Assembly (NCBI GenBank): GCA_964511185.1
Contig: CAZEDU010000061.1
Location: 1-29,733, forward strand
DNA length: 29,733 nucleotides
From: CAZEDU01 sp964511185
GTDB taxonomy: Bacteria > Myxococcota > Myxococcia > Myxococcales > Myxococcaceae
Direction of reading: 5' to 3'
Part shown: one piece after another, positions 1 through 7,858 of the stretch
Layout of the letters: every line of letters begins with the position of its first letter
Numbering within the stretch: position 1 is the first letter of the stretch
Position numbers and translations under genes: made by a program
Notes under the pieces: model-generated
What the model was told of the DNA's origin: nothing
Seen by the model: only the letters and a program-made list of their open reading frames with translations
The model's database searches: none

Positions 1-2
1 GC

Positions 3-1499
3 GAGCCCGGTGACCTGGCGCTCGACACCGACGTGGTGGTGGTGGGCTCGGGCGCGAGCGGCGCGGTGGTCGCGCGCGAACTCGCCGACGCCGGGCAGCG
101 CGTGCTGATCCTCGAGGAGGGCGGCTACTACTCCCCCGAGACGTACGGCGCGCTGCGGCCGTCGCAGCAGATGCGCGCGATGTGGCGCGACGGCGGGCTC
201 ACCTTCGCGTTCGGCCTGGGCGACAGCCCGATGGTCAACGTGATGATGGGCAAGTGCGTCGGCGGCTCGTCGGTCTTGACCGGCGGCGTCTGCTTCCGCA
301 CCCCCGACGCGGTGCTGCGCGAGTGGCAGCAGGTGCACGGCCTGACCGACCTGACGCCCGAGCGCATGGCGCCGTTCTTCGAGGCGGTGGAGAAGCGCGT
401 GCACGTCGAGGAGGTCCCCCGGCGGATGCGCTCGAAGTCGACCGAGCTGTTCGCCGTCGGCGCCGAGAAGCTGGGCTACGCGCTCAAGCCGCTGCGCCGC
501 AACACCGAAGGGTGCCAAGGCTTCTCGCGCTGCAACTTCGGCTGTCCCCACCGCGCCAAGCTCTCCGTCGACGTGAGCTACCTGCCCGACGCCCTTCGGC
601 AAGGCGCCGAGCTCTTCTCCGACTGTCTGGTCGAACGGGTGCTGGTCGAGAACGGGCGCGCCGTCGGCATCGAGGGGCGCGTGCTCAACGGCCCCGACCG
701 CGCGCCGTCGGGCCGCTTGTGGGTGCGGGCCAAGCGGGTGGTGCTCGCGGCCGGGGCGTACCACTCCCCTCTGCTGCTCCTGCGCAGCGGGCTCGCGCCG
801 CTCTTCGGGCAGGTGGGAAAGAACCTGACGTTGCACCCGTCGTTTCGCGTGATGGCGCGCTTCGACGAGCCGGTGAACGGCTGGCGCGGCGCCTTGCAGA
901 GCGCCTTCTCCGACGCGTTCGAGCACGAGCGGTTCACGTTGATCAGCGTCTTCACGCCGCCCGGCGTGCTCGCCGCCACCATGCCGGGCATCGGCCCCGA
1001 GCACGTGGCGCACGCCGAGCAGGTCCCCTACCTCTCGGTCTTCGGCGGGCTGGTGCACGACTCGGGCGGCGGCCGCGTGCGGCGCGGCATCGGCCGCGAG
1101 CCGCTCGTCACGTACCGGCTCTCGAAAGAGGACCGCCACGCCGTCTGGGCGATGCTGCGCAAGATGGCGGACACCTACTTCGCCGCGGGCGCGCGCGAGG
1201 TGTACCTGCCGGTGCTGGGCTTGCCGGGCATGACGGCGGACGCGCTCGCGCGTTTCGAGCTGGAGAAGCTGCCGGCGCGCAGGCTCGAGTGTTCCTCGCA
1301 GCACCCCATGGGCACCTGCCGCATGGGCACGAGCCCGAAGCGCTCGGTGGTGGATCCACTCGGCCAGCACTGGCAGGTGAAGGACCTGTTCGTGGTCGAC
1401 GGCAGCATCACGCCGACGAGCCTGGGCGTGAATCCGCAGCTCACCATCATGGCGATGGCGCTGCGGCTCGCGACGCGGCTGCGCGAGCGCCTTTCTTGA
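3..1499 (+). CDS. GMC-family FAD-dependent oxidoreductase (5' partial)
   Basis: The reading frame is open to the left edge (first whole codon at 3), so the N-terminus is missing or lies outside the window; the GTG at 33 is inside the dinucleotide-binding strand and is unlikely to be the start. Numbered from that GTG, a Rossmann motif VVVGSGASGAVVARELA opens the protein and LILEEGG completes the FAD site. The C-terminal GMC signature is intact: H424 in SSQHPMGTCRMG, then VVDGSITPTSLGVNPQ with N467, the usual His/Asn catalytic pair. A Cys cluster C161-x5-C167-x3-C171 (in GCQGFSRCNFGCPHRAK) is seen in long-chain-alcohol-oxidase-like and cholesterol-oxidase-like GMC members. FAD-dependent oxidation of an alcohol or sterol-type substrate is therefore likely; the substrate is unknown. 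Confidence 0.9.
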   Translation, partial: EPGDLALDTDVVVVGSGASGAVVARELADAGQRVLILEEGGYYSPETYGALRPSQQMRAMWRDGGLTFAFGLGDSPMVNVMMGKCVGGSSVLTGGVCFRTPDAVLREWQQVHGLTDLTPERMAPFFEAVEKRVHVEEVPRRMRSKSTELFAVGAEKLGYALKPLRRNTEGCQGFSRCNFGCPHRAKLSVDVSYLPDALRQGAELFSDCLVERVLVENGRAVGIEGRVLNGPDRAPSGRLWVRAKRVVLAAGAYHSPLLLLRSGLAPLFGQVGKNLTLHPSFRVMARFDEPVNGWRGALQSAFSDAFEHERFTLISVFTPPGVLAATMPGIGPEHVAHAEQVPYLSVFGGLVHDSGGGRVRRGIGREPLVTYRLSKEDRHAVWAMLRKMADTYFAAGAREVYLPVLGLPGMTADALARFELEKLPARRLECSSQHPMGTCRMGTSPKRSVVDPLGQHWQVKDLFVVDGSITPTSLGVNPQLTIMAMALRLATRLRERLS

Positions 1500-1517
1500 T
1501 TTGGGATTCAGTTGGGC

Positions 1518-1543
1518 GACAGTCCCCGTTGGGGACAGTCCCC
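1518..1543. repeat. Double GACAGTCCCC repeat with GGGGAC-A-GTCCCC palindrome
   Basis: The 10-mer GACAGTCCCC occurs at 1518-1527 and again at 1534-1543. The second copy is part of the palindrome GGGGAC-A-GTCCCC at 1531-1543; the inner GTCCCC gtt GGGGAC can also form a hairpin. It lies 19 bp after the GMC stop codon. Similar palindromic blocks occur as REP-type intergenic repeats linked to RAYT (Y1) transposases in other genomes. That link is inference: no such transposase is in the window. Confidence 0.55.
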
Positions 1544-1570
1544 TCCATTGCTCTCCCGAAGAGGTCTTCT

Positions 1571-1756
1571 ATGAAGCTCGTCTCTCCCAGCGCCCCGACC
1601 GTGAAGCACGAAGATCGCCGCCGCGGCGCGCCGAAGGCGCCGTTGTTCGGGGAGCTGCTCATCGAGTCTTCTTGGCGTCCGACGGATCCGCCGATGGGCG
1701 CCTCCGAAGGCTGGCTGCGGGCGAACGGCTTCGCGCCGGACCGCCGCGGAAGCTGA
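1571..1756 (+). CDS. Small hypothetical protein (61 aa)
   Basis: ATG at 1571, preceded by a purine-rich GAAGAGG, opens a 61-codon frame ending at TGA 1754-1756. The protein is basic and Pro/Arg-rich at first (VKHEDRRRGAPKAP), then has a short amphipathic stretch FGELLIESSWRP and ends GWLRANGFAPDRRGS. No signal peptide or membrane segment is visible. It does not resemble a family I know. It sits between the REP-like repeat and a convergent exported-protein gene whose stop is only 5 bp away. The clean start and stop make it credible, but it could be chance in GC-rich DNA. Confidence 0.4.
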   Translation: MKLVSPSAPTVKHEDRRRGAPKAPLFGELLIESSWRPTDPPMGASEGWLRANGFAPDRRGS

Positions 1757-1761
1757 CCGCG

Positions 1762-2265
1762 TCACTTCCTCGTCAGCTCACCGCCGCATACGTTGGGAAC
1801 GCCGCCCTCGCTGCACACCACCACCAGCGTCCCCGCATCGCCGGGCGTGGTGGTGCACTCGTACACGGTGGTGGGGAAGAAGCGGCCTCCGTCCGGGGCG
1901 GCCTCGCCCGCGTCCGCGAGGACCCCGCCATCCGGCAGGAACGGGTAGCGCACGAACACCTGCCCGTAGAACGTCCACCCGCCGGCGAGCAGATCATCGC
2001 CTTCGAGGCCCAGCGAGTCGCCCGAGAGCGGGAGGTTCACCTTCTCGCCGCCCTGAACCGTCACCACGCAGCTTGAATTCGCGCTGATCCACACGTCGCC
2101 CGCAGGCCCACAGCTGGTGCTGGCCCAAAACGGCGTGGGCGCGATGTCCGAGCAGCCAGGGCCCGGCACGCTGTCGATGGGCGTGAAATCGCTGGTCGCG
2201 ATCAACGCCAAAGTCGCGGCGGCCAACCCCGCGACCTGGGCGACGAGACGAACGGTGCGCTTCAT
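1762..2265 (-). CDS. Hypothetical exported protein
   Basis: The start is the ATG at 2265, with AGGAGAG about 8 nt upstream; the frame opens further upstream without a better start. The protein has 167 residues. MKRTVRLVAQVAGLAAATLALIA is a plain signal peptide or membrane anchor with no lipobox. The mature part is Ser/Gly/Asp-rich with six or more cysteines (GCSDIAP, TSCGPAG, SSCVV, YECTT, VVCSEGG, NVCGGE), which suggests disulfides in an extracytoplasmic protein. The start overlaps the stop of the upstream membrane-protein gene as ATGA (2262-2265), so the two are probably translationally coupled. Family and function are unknown. Confidence 0.7.
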   Translation of the reverse strand: MKRTVRLVAQVAGLAAATLALIATSDFTPIDSVPGPGCSDIAPTPFWASTSCGPAGDVWISANSSCVVTVQGGEKVNLPLSGDSLGLEGDDLLAGGWTFYGQVFVRYPFLPDGGVLADAGEAAPDGGRFFPTTVYECTTTPGDAGTLVVVCSEGGVPNVCGGELTRK

Positions 2266-2669
2266 ACGGCGAACTCTCCTTGGGCCCGGACGCCGAACCA
2301 CACGGACAAAGGAATCATCGGGAGCGCCGCCAGGTCGGTGACGTCGACCACGATGCCGTCACACGACAGCCCCAGCGGGGCGCCCAGCCAGCCCATCACC
2401 CCGCACACCGCGCCCGCCGCGACCGCCGACGTCTTCACCGACGTGAACAACGCCAGGGTGGCGACCGCGCCGACCGCCAGCCGCGCGCGCGCCGAGGCCA
2501 CCCCGGCCAACGACAGGAGCGCCGAGAGGAACAGCGGCAAGAAGAAGCAGCCCGCGAAGTCGGACAGCTTGCCGGTCAGCGCGTTGTGAAACCGCGCCTT
2601 GAGCACGTGGTCGTTGAGCACCAGGAGCCCCACCATCGCCAGCGGCAAAGGTGAGAAGAACTCCGGCAT
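2262..2669 (-). CDS. Hypothetical integral membrane protein
   Basis: The 135-residue protein begins at ATG 2669. It has about four hydrophobic segments: FFSPLPLAMVGLLVLND, FAGCFFLPLFLSALLSLAGV, LAVGAVATLALFTSV, then VAAGAVCGVMGWLGAPLGL and LAALPMIPLSVWF. The N-terminal motif NDHVLKARFHNALTGKLSDF resembles a conserved block I associate with membrane proteins of unknown function in myxobacteria (LTGKLSDFAG). The gene starts 31 bp after the rlmN-like stop, and its own stop overlaps the next gene by four bases (ATGA), so it reads as the middle gene of a three-gene unit. The function is unknown. Confidence 0.75.
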   Translation of the reverse strand: MPEFFSPLPLAMVGLLVLNDHVLKARFHNALTGKLSDFAGCFFLPLFLSALLSLAGVASARARLAVGAVATLALFTSVKTSAVAAGAVCGVMGWLGAPLGLSCDGIVVDVTDLAALPMIPLSVWFGVRAQGEFAV

Positions 2670-2700
2670 GGTGGGGAAACGGCGCACGTTACGGATTGTC

Positions 2701-3768
2701 TCAAATCGCGGCCCGGTCGAGGAGCACGCCCCCCCGCTGTGAGGCCTCGAGGGTTCCACACGCCGCGCCGATGTCCTTGCCGCCGGAGTAGCGCCGGGCG
2801 ATCGGCGAGCGAAGTATCTGTAAATGGTCGCGAAACGCCTTGAGCTCCTCGCCCGAGGGCGGCTGGTACTTGCCGGTCGGATCCGTCACGTCGATGAGAT
2901 CGATCTTGATCGGTATGCCCTCGAACGCGGCTTGGAGCGCCTGCGCGTCCTCCGGCCCCAGGTTGAACTTCGAGATGGCGACGTACGCCAGCATCGCCCG
3001 CTCCTTCCGCGTCGACGCGTACTCGCGAATCGCGTCGACGAGTTCGGGCAGCGGGTGCGTGTGCTCGACCGGCAGCACCTGCGCGCGCTTCTCCGGGATG
3101 GCCGAGGTGATGGAGAACGCCAGGCGGTACGGCTGCCCTTCCTTCACGTAGCGCCGGATGCCCGGCACCCAGCCCGCGGTGGAGAAGGTGATCGCCTTGG
3201 CGGAGATGGCCAAGCCCGCCGGGTGGCACATGATGCGCGCCGCGCGCGTCGTCTCGGCGTAGTTAAGCAGCGGCTCGCCCATGCCCATGAAGACGACCCC
3301 GCGCACCGGCCGGTCTGCCTCGGCGCGGATCCGCATGACCTGATCCACGATCTCCCAGGTCTTCAAGTTGCGCTGAAAGCCCATCTTGCCGGTCATGCAG
3401 AAGTCGCACGCGAGCGCGCAGCCGACCTGCGACGACACGCAGACGATGTACTTGTCGTCGAAGAGCGGAATGCGCACCGCCTCGACGCGGCCGCCCAAAG
3501 GAGACGCGAACAGGTACTTCACGAACCCGTCCTCCGCCTTGCGCCGCTCGACGACGGAGAGCGTGGGCAGCTCGCCGTGCGCGAGCACGTGGTCGCGCAC
3601 GTGGCGGGGGACCTGCGGCACCTCGCGCAGCGCCGCCAACGACTCAGCGCCGTGCGCGAAGACCGCGGCGAAGAGCTTGTGCACCGCCGTGCGCGTCGGC
3701 GTTGGCGACAGGTGCGCGAGCGCGCGCGTCAGGCCGTCGAAGTCCAGGTCTTTGAGGGGAAGCGTCAC
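2701..3768 (-). CDS. RlmN/Cfr-family radical SAM RNA methyltransferase, divergent
   Basis: The protein has 355 residues from a GTG at 3768. The radical SAM cluster is C117-x3-C121-x2-C124 (VGCALACDFCMTG), followed by the SAM-binding GMGEPLLNY. C110, seven residues before the cluster, and C337 in GAACGTL match the positions of the two extra cysteines (E. coli RlmN C118 and C355) used to methylate C2 of an adenine, so the chemistry should be that of RlmN. Other blocks differ: the usual SLHAPND reads SITSAIP, EYV..DxVND reads AYVAISKFN, and INLIPWNP reads IDLIDVTDP. It may be the housekeeping A2503 enzyme of 23S rRNA or a paralogue with another target, so no symbol is given. It lies 46 bp downstream of the anti-sigma gene on the same strand. 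Confidence 0.85.
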   Translation of the reverse strand: MTLPLKDLDFDGLTRALAHLSPTPTRTAVHKLFAAVFAHGAESLAALREVPQVPRHVRDHVLAHGELPTLSVVERRKAEDGFVKYLFASPLGGRVEAVRIPLFDDKYIVCVSSQVGCALACDFCMTGKMGFQRNLKTWEIVDQVMRIRAEADRPVRGVVFMGMGEPLLNYAETTRAARIMCHPAGLAISAKAITFSTAGWVPGIRRYVKEGQPYRLAFSITSAIPEKRAQVLPVEHTHPLPELVDAIREYASTRKERAMLAYVAISKFNLGPEDAQALQAAFEGIPIKIDLIDVTDPTGKYQPPSGEELKAFRDHLQILRSPIARRYSGGKDIGAACGTLEASQRGGVLLDRAAI

Positions 3769-3814
3769 GGGCGAGCGCGTTCTACAGCACCCGAGCCCCG
3801 CGAATGAAATCCGG

Positions 3815-4048
3815 CTACTTCTTGCAACGCCCGCGGAGGAAGTCCATCAGCCGGTTCCCCAGCTCCTCGGGCATCTTCTTGTGCAGCGCGTTTCGACACA
3901 GCTTCGGCGTCGCCTGGTAGCTCTTCACGAAGTCGACGCACGGGGTACAGCCGGAAAGATGCGCCTCGAGGTGCCGCCGCTCCTCGGCCGGCATGTCGCC
4001 GTCCAAGTACTGCTGCAGCAAATCGATGGACTCTTTACAGGTGAACAT
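3815..4048 (-). CDS. Zinc-finger anti-sigma factor
   Basis: The 77-residue protein starts at ATG 4048 with a G-rich ribosome-binding stretch just upstream; a TTG one codon earlier is less likely. The motif H30-x3-C34-x2-C37 (HLEAHLSGCTPC), preceded by LLQQYLDGDMPAEERRHL, is the zf-HC2 anti-sigma domain (ZAS), with C4 as a possible further zinc ligand. No membrane segment follows, so this is a soluble anti-sigma factor with a short basic tail (FLRGRCKK). It lies directly downstream of an ECF sigma gene, its expected partner. Redox or metal sensing through the Zn-Cys site is known for this family but not shown here. Confidence 0.85.
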   Translation of the reverse strand: MFTCKESIDLLQQYLDGDMPAEERRHLEAHLSGCTPCVDFVKSYQATPKLCRNALHKKMPEELGNRLMDFLRGRCKK

Positions 4049-4063
4049 CAAACCCCCCGCCCG

Positions 4064-4117
4064 TCACTTTAGAGCGGTGTACAGAAGATGCTGAAGTGCC
4101 TCGCGCGTTTCAACCAT
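4064..4117 (-). other. 17-codon mini-ORF between sigma and anti-sigma genes
   Basis: An ATG two bases after the sigma stop opens a frame MVETREALQHLLYTALK that stops 15 bp before the anti-sigma ATG. The fit between the two genes is close, which would suit translational coupling or a small peptide. A run of this length easily arises by chance, so it is recorded only as a candidate. Confidence 0.25.
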
Positions 4118-4119
4118 GC

Positions 4120-4734
4120 TCAATCCCGGTAGAAGTCGTCGATGGCGGCGCGCAGCTGCAGCCGCGCGCGGTGCAGCCGGCTCTTGATGGCAGGGACGGA
4201 TTCGCCAGTGATCTCCGCTATTTCTTCGTAGCTCAAGCCGTCGACGTCCTTGAGGAGGAACACCTCGCGGTAGCCATCGGGCAAGGTGTCGGTGGCGGCC
4301 TCGATGGCCTGACGCAGCTCGGCATTGAGCGCCTGCTCGTCCACCCCGCGCACCCAATCGACCTCGGGCATTTGGATCAGCGAGCCGCGCTCGTTGAACT
4401 CCGGGCCGCGCAGCTCGGCCTCGGCCGAACGCTGCACCTTCGAGCGGCGCAGCCGCATCAGCGCGTGGTTCGCCGCGATGCGGTGCACCCAGCTCCCGAA
4501 CGCCGCCTCTCCGCGAAACCGCTCGAGGTTCTGAAACGCGGCGAGGAACGTGTCCTGCGTCACCTCGGCGGCGTCAGGCTCGGACCGCGTCATGCGCAGC
4601 GCGAGCGAGAACACCTTGTCCCGGTGCCGCTCGACCAGCGCCTCGAACGCGGACATGTCGCCCGACTGCGCGCGCTGCAGCAGGGCGCTGTCATCGGACG
4701 TCGCTTCGCCGTGGCGCTGCATGGGGCGGAACAT
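4120..4734 (-). CDS. ECF (RpoE-like) RNA polymerase sigma factor
   Basis: The start is taken as ATG 4734 (204 residues); ATG 4722 and an upstream TTG at 4758 are alternatives, and none has a strong ribosome-binding site. Region 2 spans about residues 18-97, with DAAEVTQDTFLAAFQNLERF and the promoter-melting part FGSWVHRIAANHALMRLRR. Region 4 spans about 139-196, with LPDGYREVFLLKDVDGLSYEEIAEI and helix-turn-helix GESVPAIKSRLHRARLQLR. There is no region 3, as in all ECF sigma factors. The downstream ZAS gene is the likely anti-sigma factor. Its regulon cannot be read from the window. Confidence 0.92.
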   Translation of the reverse strand: MFRPMQRHGEATSDDSALLQRAQSGDMSAFEALVERHRDKVFSLALRMTRSEPDAAEVTQDTFLAAFQNLERFRGEAAFGSWVHRIAANHALMRLRRSKVQRSAEAELRGPEFNERGSLIQMPEVDWVRGVDEQALNAELRQAIEAATDTLPDGYREVFLLKDVDGLSYEEIAEITGESVPAIKSRLHRARLQLRAAIDDFYRD

Positions 4735-4768
4735 GTGGGAAGCCACCGCCGAACGCAAGGAATCGCGC

Positions 4769-5389
4769 TCACCGCGGACGGCTGACGAAGCGGTTGTCCT
4801 TCACCCAGAACCGGTACGGCTTCTTCGCCCACGCGCCCGCGTAGTCGACGCCGATGCGCGGCCCGCGCGCGATGGCGCGAGGCGAGAGCGCCGGAGCGTC
4901 CTCGATGCCCAGCGGCCCGCGCACCAGGTCGGCGCGGTTGTATTGCCCGGTGATGCCCAACGCCGCGCACAGCCGCGCCGGCCCGTCGGTCCGCGCGCCG
5001 GGCTCAAAGCCGGAGATCGGCTCGAGCGCGCGCACCAACACCGCCGCGGCGACCCCCTCGCGCTCCGTCACCACGTTGAAGCACCAGTGCATGCCGTAGA
5101 TGAAATAGACGTACGCGTGGCCAGGCGGGCCGAACATCACGTCGGTGCGCGGCGTGCGCCCCTTCGACGAGTGCGCCGCCAGGTCGTGCTCGCCGATGTA
5201 CGCCTCGACCTCGACGATGCGGCCCGCGCGCGACGGGCTCCCCTCCTCGAGCACCAGCCGTTTGCCGAGCAGCTCGGGCGCCACCTCGAGCGCGGGGCGG
5301 GCGTAAAACTCACGGGGCAGACGCACGCGCGCACGGTGTCCGTTCTTGGGCACAAGGTCAACGCGAGGTGGGTTCCGGTCCGCCCCCAC
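4769..5389 (-). CDS. Alkyladenine (3-methyladenine) DNA glycosylase, AAG/MPG family
   Basis: Up to 206 residues. The core matches the AAG family: FYARPALEVAPELLGK near the N-terminus, then RIVEVEAYIGEHDLAAHS (with the catalytic Glu and the Tyr next to it), the FGPPGHAYVYFIYGMHWCFNVV block, and DGPARLCAALGI near the C-terminus. It removes alkylated or deaminated purines from DNA in base excision repair. The start is uncertain: GTG 5389 leaves only 22 bp to the divergent malQ start, so a GTG at 5329 (just before LPREFYARP) is a good alternative that gives room for promoters. The gene lies 34 bp upstream of the ECF sigma ATG on the same strand. Confidence 0.92.
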   Translation of the reverse strand: MGADRNPPRVDLVPKNGHRARVRLPREFYARPALEVAPELLGKRLVLEEGSPSRAGRIVEVEAYIGEHDLAAHSSKGRTPRTDVMFGPPGHAYVYFIYGMHWCFNVVTEREGVAAAVLVRALEPISGFEPGARTDGPARLCAALGITGQYNRADLVRGPLGIEDAPALSPRAIARGPRIGVDYAGAWAKKPYRFWVKDNRFVSRPR

Positions 5390-5411
5390 TCGGTGCTAGA
5401 GCGCAAAGCCC

Positions 5412-6965
5412 GTGATCAACACCGGTCGCATCAGCGGCGTCTTGTTGCCTCTCTTCTCCGTGCGCTCGAAGGCCGACTTCGGCATCGGCGATTACGGCTC
5501 GTTGGAAGGGTTCTTCACTTGGCTCCAAGCCGGCGGCCAGAAGCTGTGGATGACGCTGCCCCTGCTGCCCACCGCGCCGAACGACTCGAGCCCTTACGCG
5601 ACCCGCAGCGCCTTCGGCTTGAACCCGCTGTTCATCGACATCCACGCGCTGCCGGAGTTCCACGGGCTGGGCGGCTTCGACGCGCTCACCAGCCTCGAGA
5701 AGGAGCAGCTCGAGCACGCGCGCGCCGCGCCGCGCATTCGCTACGACCTGGTGTTCCCGCTCAAGGCCGCGGTGCTCCGGCGCTGCTTCGAGCACTTCGA
5801 GCGGACGCAGTGGAAACCTCGAGGCCCGCGCGCGCAGGCGCTCGAGGCGTGGACCCAAGCGCAAGCGGCGTGGCTCGACGCGTACACGCTCTTCTGCGCC
5901 ATCTCCGGCAGCCGCCAACACCAGGCGTGGTGGGAGTGGCCCGAGCCGCTCCGGACGCGCGACGCGAAGGCGCTCGAGGCCGAGCGGACGCGGCTCGCGC
6001 GCGACGTGCTCTTCCACAGCTGGGCGCAGTGGATCTCCGAGACGCAGTGGGACCGCGTGCGCGCGCTCGCCCGGGAGAAGGGCATTCTCCTGTGCGGCGA
6101 CGAGCCGTTCATCATCGGCCAGGACAGCGCGGACGCGTGGGCGAACCCCACGTTGATCCGCCGCGACGCGCGCCTGGGCGTTCCGCCCGACGACTTCTCC
6201 GCGGACGGCCAGGACTGGGGGCTGCCCTACTTCGACTTCGCGCAGATGGAGCAGGACGACTACGCGTGGCTCCGCTTCCGCGCGCGCAAGGCGGCCTCGT
6301 ATTACGACCTGCGCCGCGTCGACCACGCGGTCGGCTACTTCCGCCAGTGGATCCGCGACGAGCAGACGCCCAAGGGCCGCTTCATCCCGCCCGACGAAGA
6401 CAGCCACCGCCGCCTGGGCGAGCGCCACTTTCGGCTCTTGAGCGAGTCGGCCGGCATCATCGCCGAGGACCTGGGCGTGATTCCGCGCTTCGCGCGCGAG
6501 ACGCTGCAGCGCCTGGGGCTGCCCGGCTACAAGGTGATGCGCTGGGAGCGCGAGGACGGCGTCTACAAGAACCCGCACGACTATCCGCAGCACTCGCTCG
6601 CCACCACCGGCACCCACGACACCGAGACGCTCTGCGAGTGGTGGGAGACTTGCGCCGACTGGGAGCGCGAGGCGACCGCGCGGGCGTACCCCGAGCTGCA
6701 CGGGCTGCACCCGTTGCCCAAGCAGCTCACGCCCGAGGTGCACGAGCGCTACCTGCGCGCGGCGATGAAGTCGGGCAGCGAGCTGTGCATCGTGCCGTGG
6801 CAGGACGTGCTCGGCACGCGCGAGCGGGTGAACCTGCCCGGCTCGATGACCGACGCGAACTGGAGCTACCGCATCGCGCAGCCGCAGGAAGAGCTGATGA
6901 CGCGCGACGAGACCCGGCGCGGCGCCGAGCGGTTGGCGCGGCTCACGGCCGAAGGCGGGCGCTAG
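5412..6965 (+). CDS. malQ: 4-alpha-glucanotransferase (amylomaltase, GH77)
   Basis: The protein has 517 residues from GTG 5412, the full family length. It opens with SGVLLPLFSVRSKADFGIGD, then WMTLPLLPTAPNDSSPY, typical of amylomaltase. GH77 catalytic residues are present: nucleophile D304 in RRVDHAVGYFRQW, acid/base E352 in IIAEDLGVI, and the third carboxylate D403 in TGTHDTET. It transfers alpha-1,4-glucan segments between maltodextrins or glycogen chains in the cytoplasm. It is a lone gene here, divergent from the DNA glycosylase and convergent with the PilZ gene (16 bp between stops). A weak inverted repeat (CTAGC / GCTAG) spans the stop region, without a T-tract. Confidence 0.95.
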   Translation: MINTGRISGVLLPLFSVRSKADFGIGDYGSLEGFFTWLQAGGQKLWMTLPLLPTAPNDSSPYATRSAFGLNPLFIDIHALPEFHGLGGFDALTSLEKEQLEHARAAPRIRYDLVFPLKAAVLRRCFEHFERTQWKPRGPRAQALEAWTQAQAAWLDAYTLFCAISGSRQHQAWWEWPEPLRTRDAKALEAERTRLARDVLFHSWAQWISETQWDRVRALAREKGILLCGDEPFIIGQDSADAWANPTLIRRDARLGVPPDDFSADGQDWGLPYFDFAQMEQDDYAWLRFRARKAASYYDLRRVDHAVGYFRQWIRDEQTPKGRFIPPDEDSHRRLGERHFRLLSESAGIIAEDLGVIPRFARETLQRLGLPGYKVMRWEREDGVYKNPHDYPQHSLATTGTHDTETLCEWWETCADWEREATARAYPELHGLHPLPKQLTPEVHERYLRAAMKSGSELCIVPWQDVLGTRERVNLPGSMTDANWSYRIAQPQEELMTRDETRRGAERLARLTAEGGR

Positions 6966-6981
6966 CGCCAGACAAGCGCGT

Positions 6982-7617
6982 CTAGCCGGTGCTGAGCGCG
7001 CGGTGGAGCGCCGGCACCTCGGCGGCGGCCTCGTCCCGGAAGCGCGCGCCGAAGCCTTCGATGCCGTTCTTGCTGCCGCACCAGACGACCTTGGCGATGA
7101 CCTTGCGCGCGCCGATGCCGAGAAAACCGCGCGACAGCTCGAGCTCTATCTCCGCGCCCGGGACGACGCGGCGGATGCGCGGCGCGGCGACGAACACCCC
7201 GCGCGCGGAGAGGTCGCGGATCTGCGCTTCGTATTGCCGGTGCCCCACGCGCACGCCGCAGTTCATCTTCGTCTCGACGCGCTTGGTCTCCATCGTGCCG
7301 AGCTGCGGCGACCGGCCGGCGCAGATGGCGAACATCTCGGCCGCGGTGCGCTTGTCCTGTCCCTCGAAGCGCACCAACAGGCCGCGCTGGCTGTAGCCCT
7401 GCGGGCTGCCCTGGCGGATGAAGACGACCTTGCCGGTCAGCTCGAAGCGGCGGTCGCAGTCGCCGAAGGTGGCCACGAAGTGCAGCTGCGAGCCCAAGGA
7501 CCTCAGCTCGTCGGTCGGGATGAACAGGGTGAGCTGGCCATGGTCGGCGCGGCTCTGGGCGAGAACCGAACGGCGGCTGGGGAACCTCACCAGCATCGGG
7601 GTCTCGAGCTCGGTCAT
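6982..7617 (-). CDS. PilZ-domain protein
   Basis: The protein has 211 residues from ATG 7617. The C-terminal half (about 110-205) reads as a PilZ beta-barrel: RVETKMNCGVRVGHRQ, the strand DLSARGVFV (family consensus D/NxSxxG), IELELSRGFLGIGARKVIAKVVW and FGARFRD at the end. The first RxxxR-type c-di-GMP motif is not obvious, so nucleotide binding is uncertain. The N-terminal half (FPSRRSVLAQSR, then TGKVVFIRQG and GLLVRFEG) looks like a second, degenerate PilZ-like barrel. There is no membrane segment. Myxobacteria carry many such proteins, often acting in motility or polysaccharide control; no partner is encoded nearby. Confidence 0.8.
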   Translation of the reverse strand: MTELETPMLVRFPSRRSVLAQSRADHGQLTLFIPTDELRSLGSQLHFVATFGDCDRRFELTGKVVFIRQGSPQGYSQRGLLVRFEGQDKRTAAEMFAICAGRSPQLGTMETKRVETKMNCGVRVGHRQYEAQIRDLSARGVFVAAPRIRRVVPGAEIELELSRGFLGIGARKVIAKVVWCGSKNGIEGFGARFRDEAAAEVPALHRALSTG

Positions 7618-7858
7618 ACAGGCAGGCCCTCGGGCAGTGGGAGACGACTGAAATCGTGCGATGGCCGGGGTGTGGGTATGCGAGCACCCAACGGGTGTCC
7701 GACAGCCTTAAACCCGGCGTGAAGGCACAAATTTTCAGCCCAGCGGATCGATTTTCGCGGCGAAGCCCCCATCGTCCTCCCCTCTTCAAAAAACCTTTCA
7801 CACCCCCTGCCTGCCCCGGGTTGAGGCATCCGAAAACTCCTTCGACGAGGGTGAATCG

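Noticed and set aside
4550..6985. 811-residue plus-strand open frame over the glycosylase and malQ
   Set aside because: It is Arg/Ala/Pro-rich and lies in the wrong phase over malQ and antisense to the glycosylase and sigma genes, both of which have clear catalytic motifs.
6961..6990. Possible terminator between malQ and the PilZ gene
   Set aside because: Five-base arms without a T-tract on either strand.
7685..7697. CACCC-aac-GGGTG inverted repeat upstream of the PilZ and P-domain genes
   Set aside because: Arms of only 5 bp in GC-rich DNA; expected by chance.
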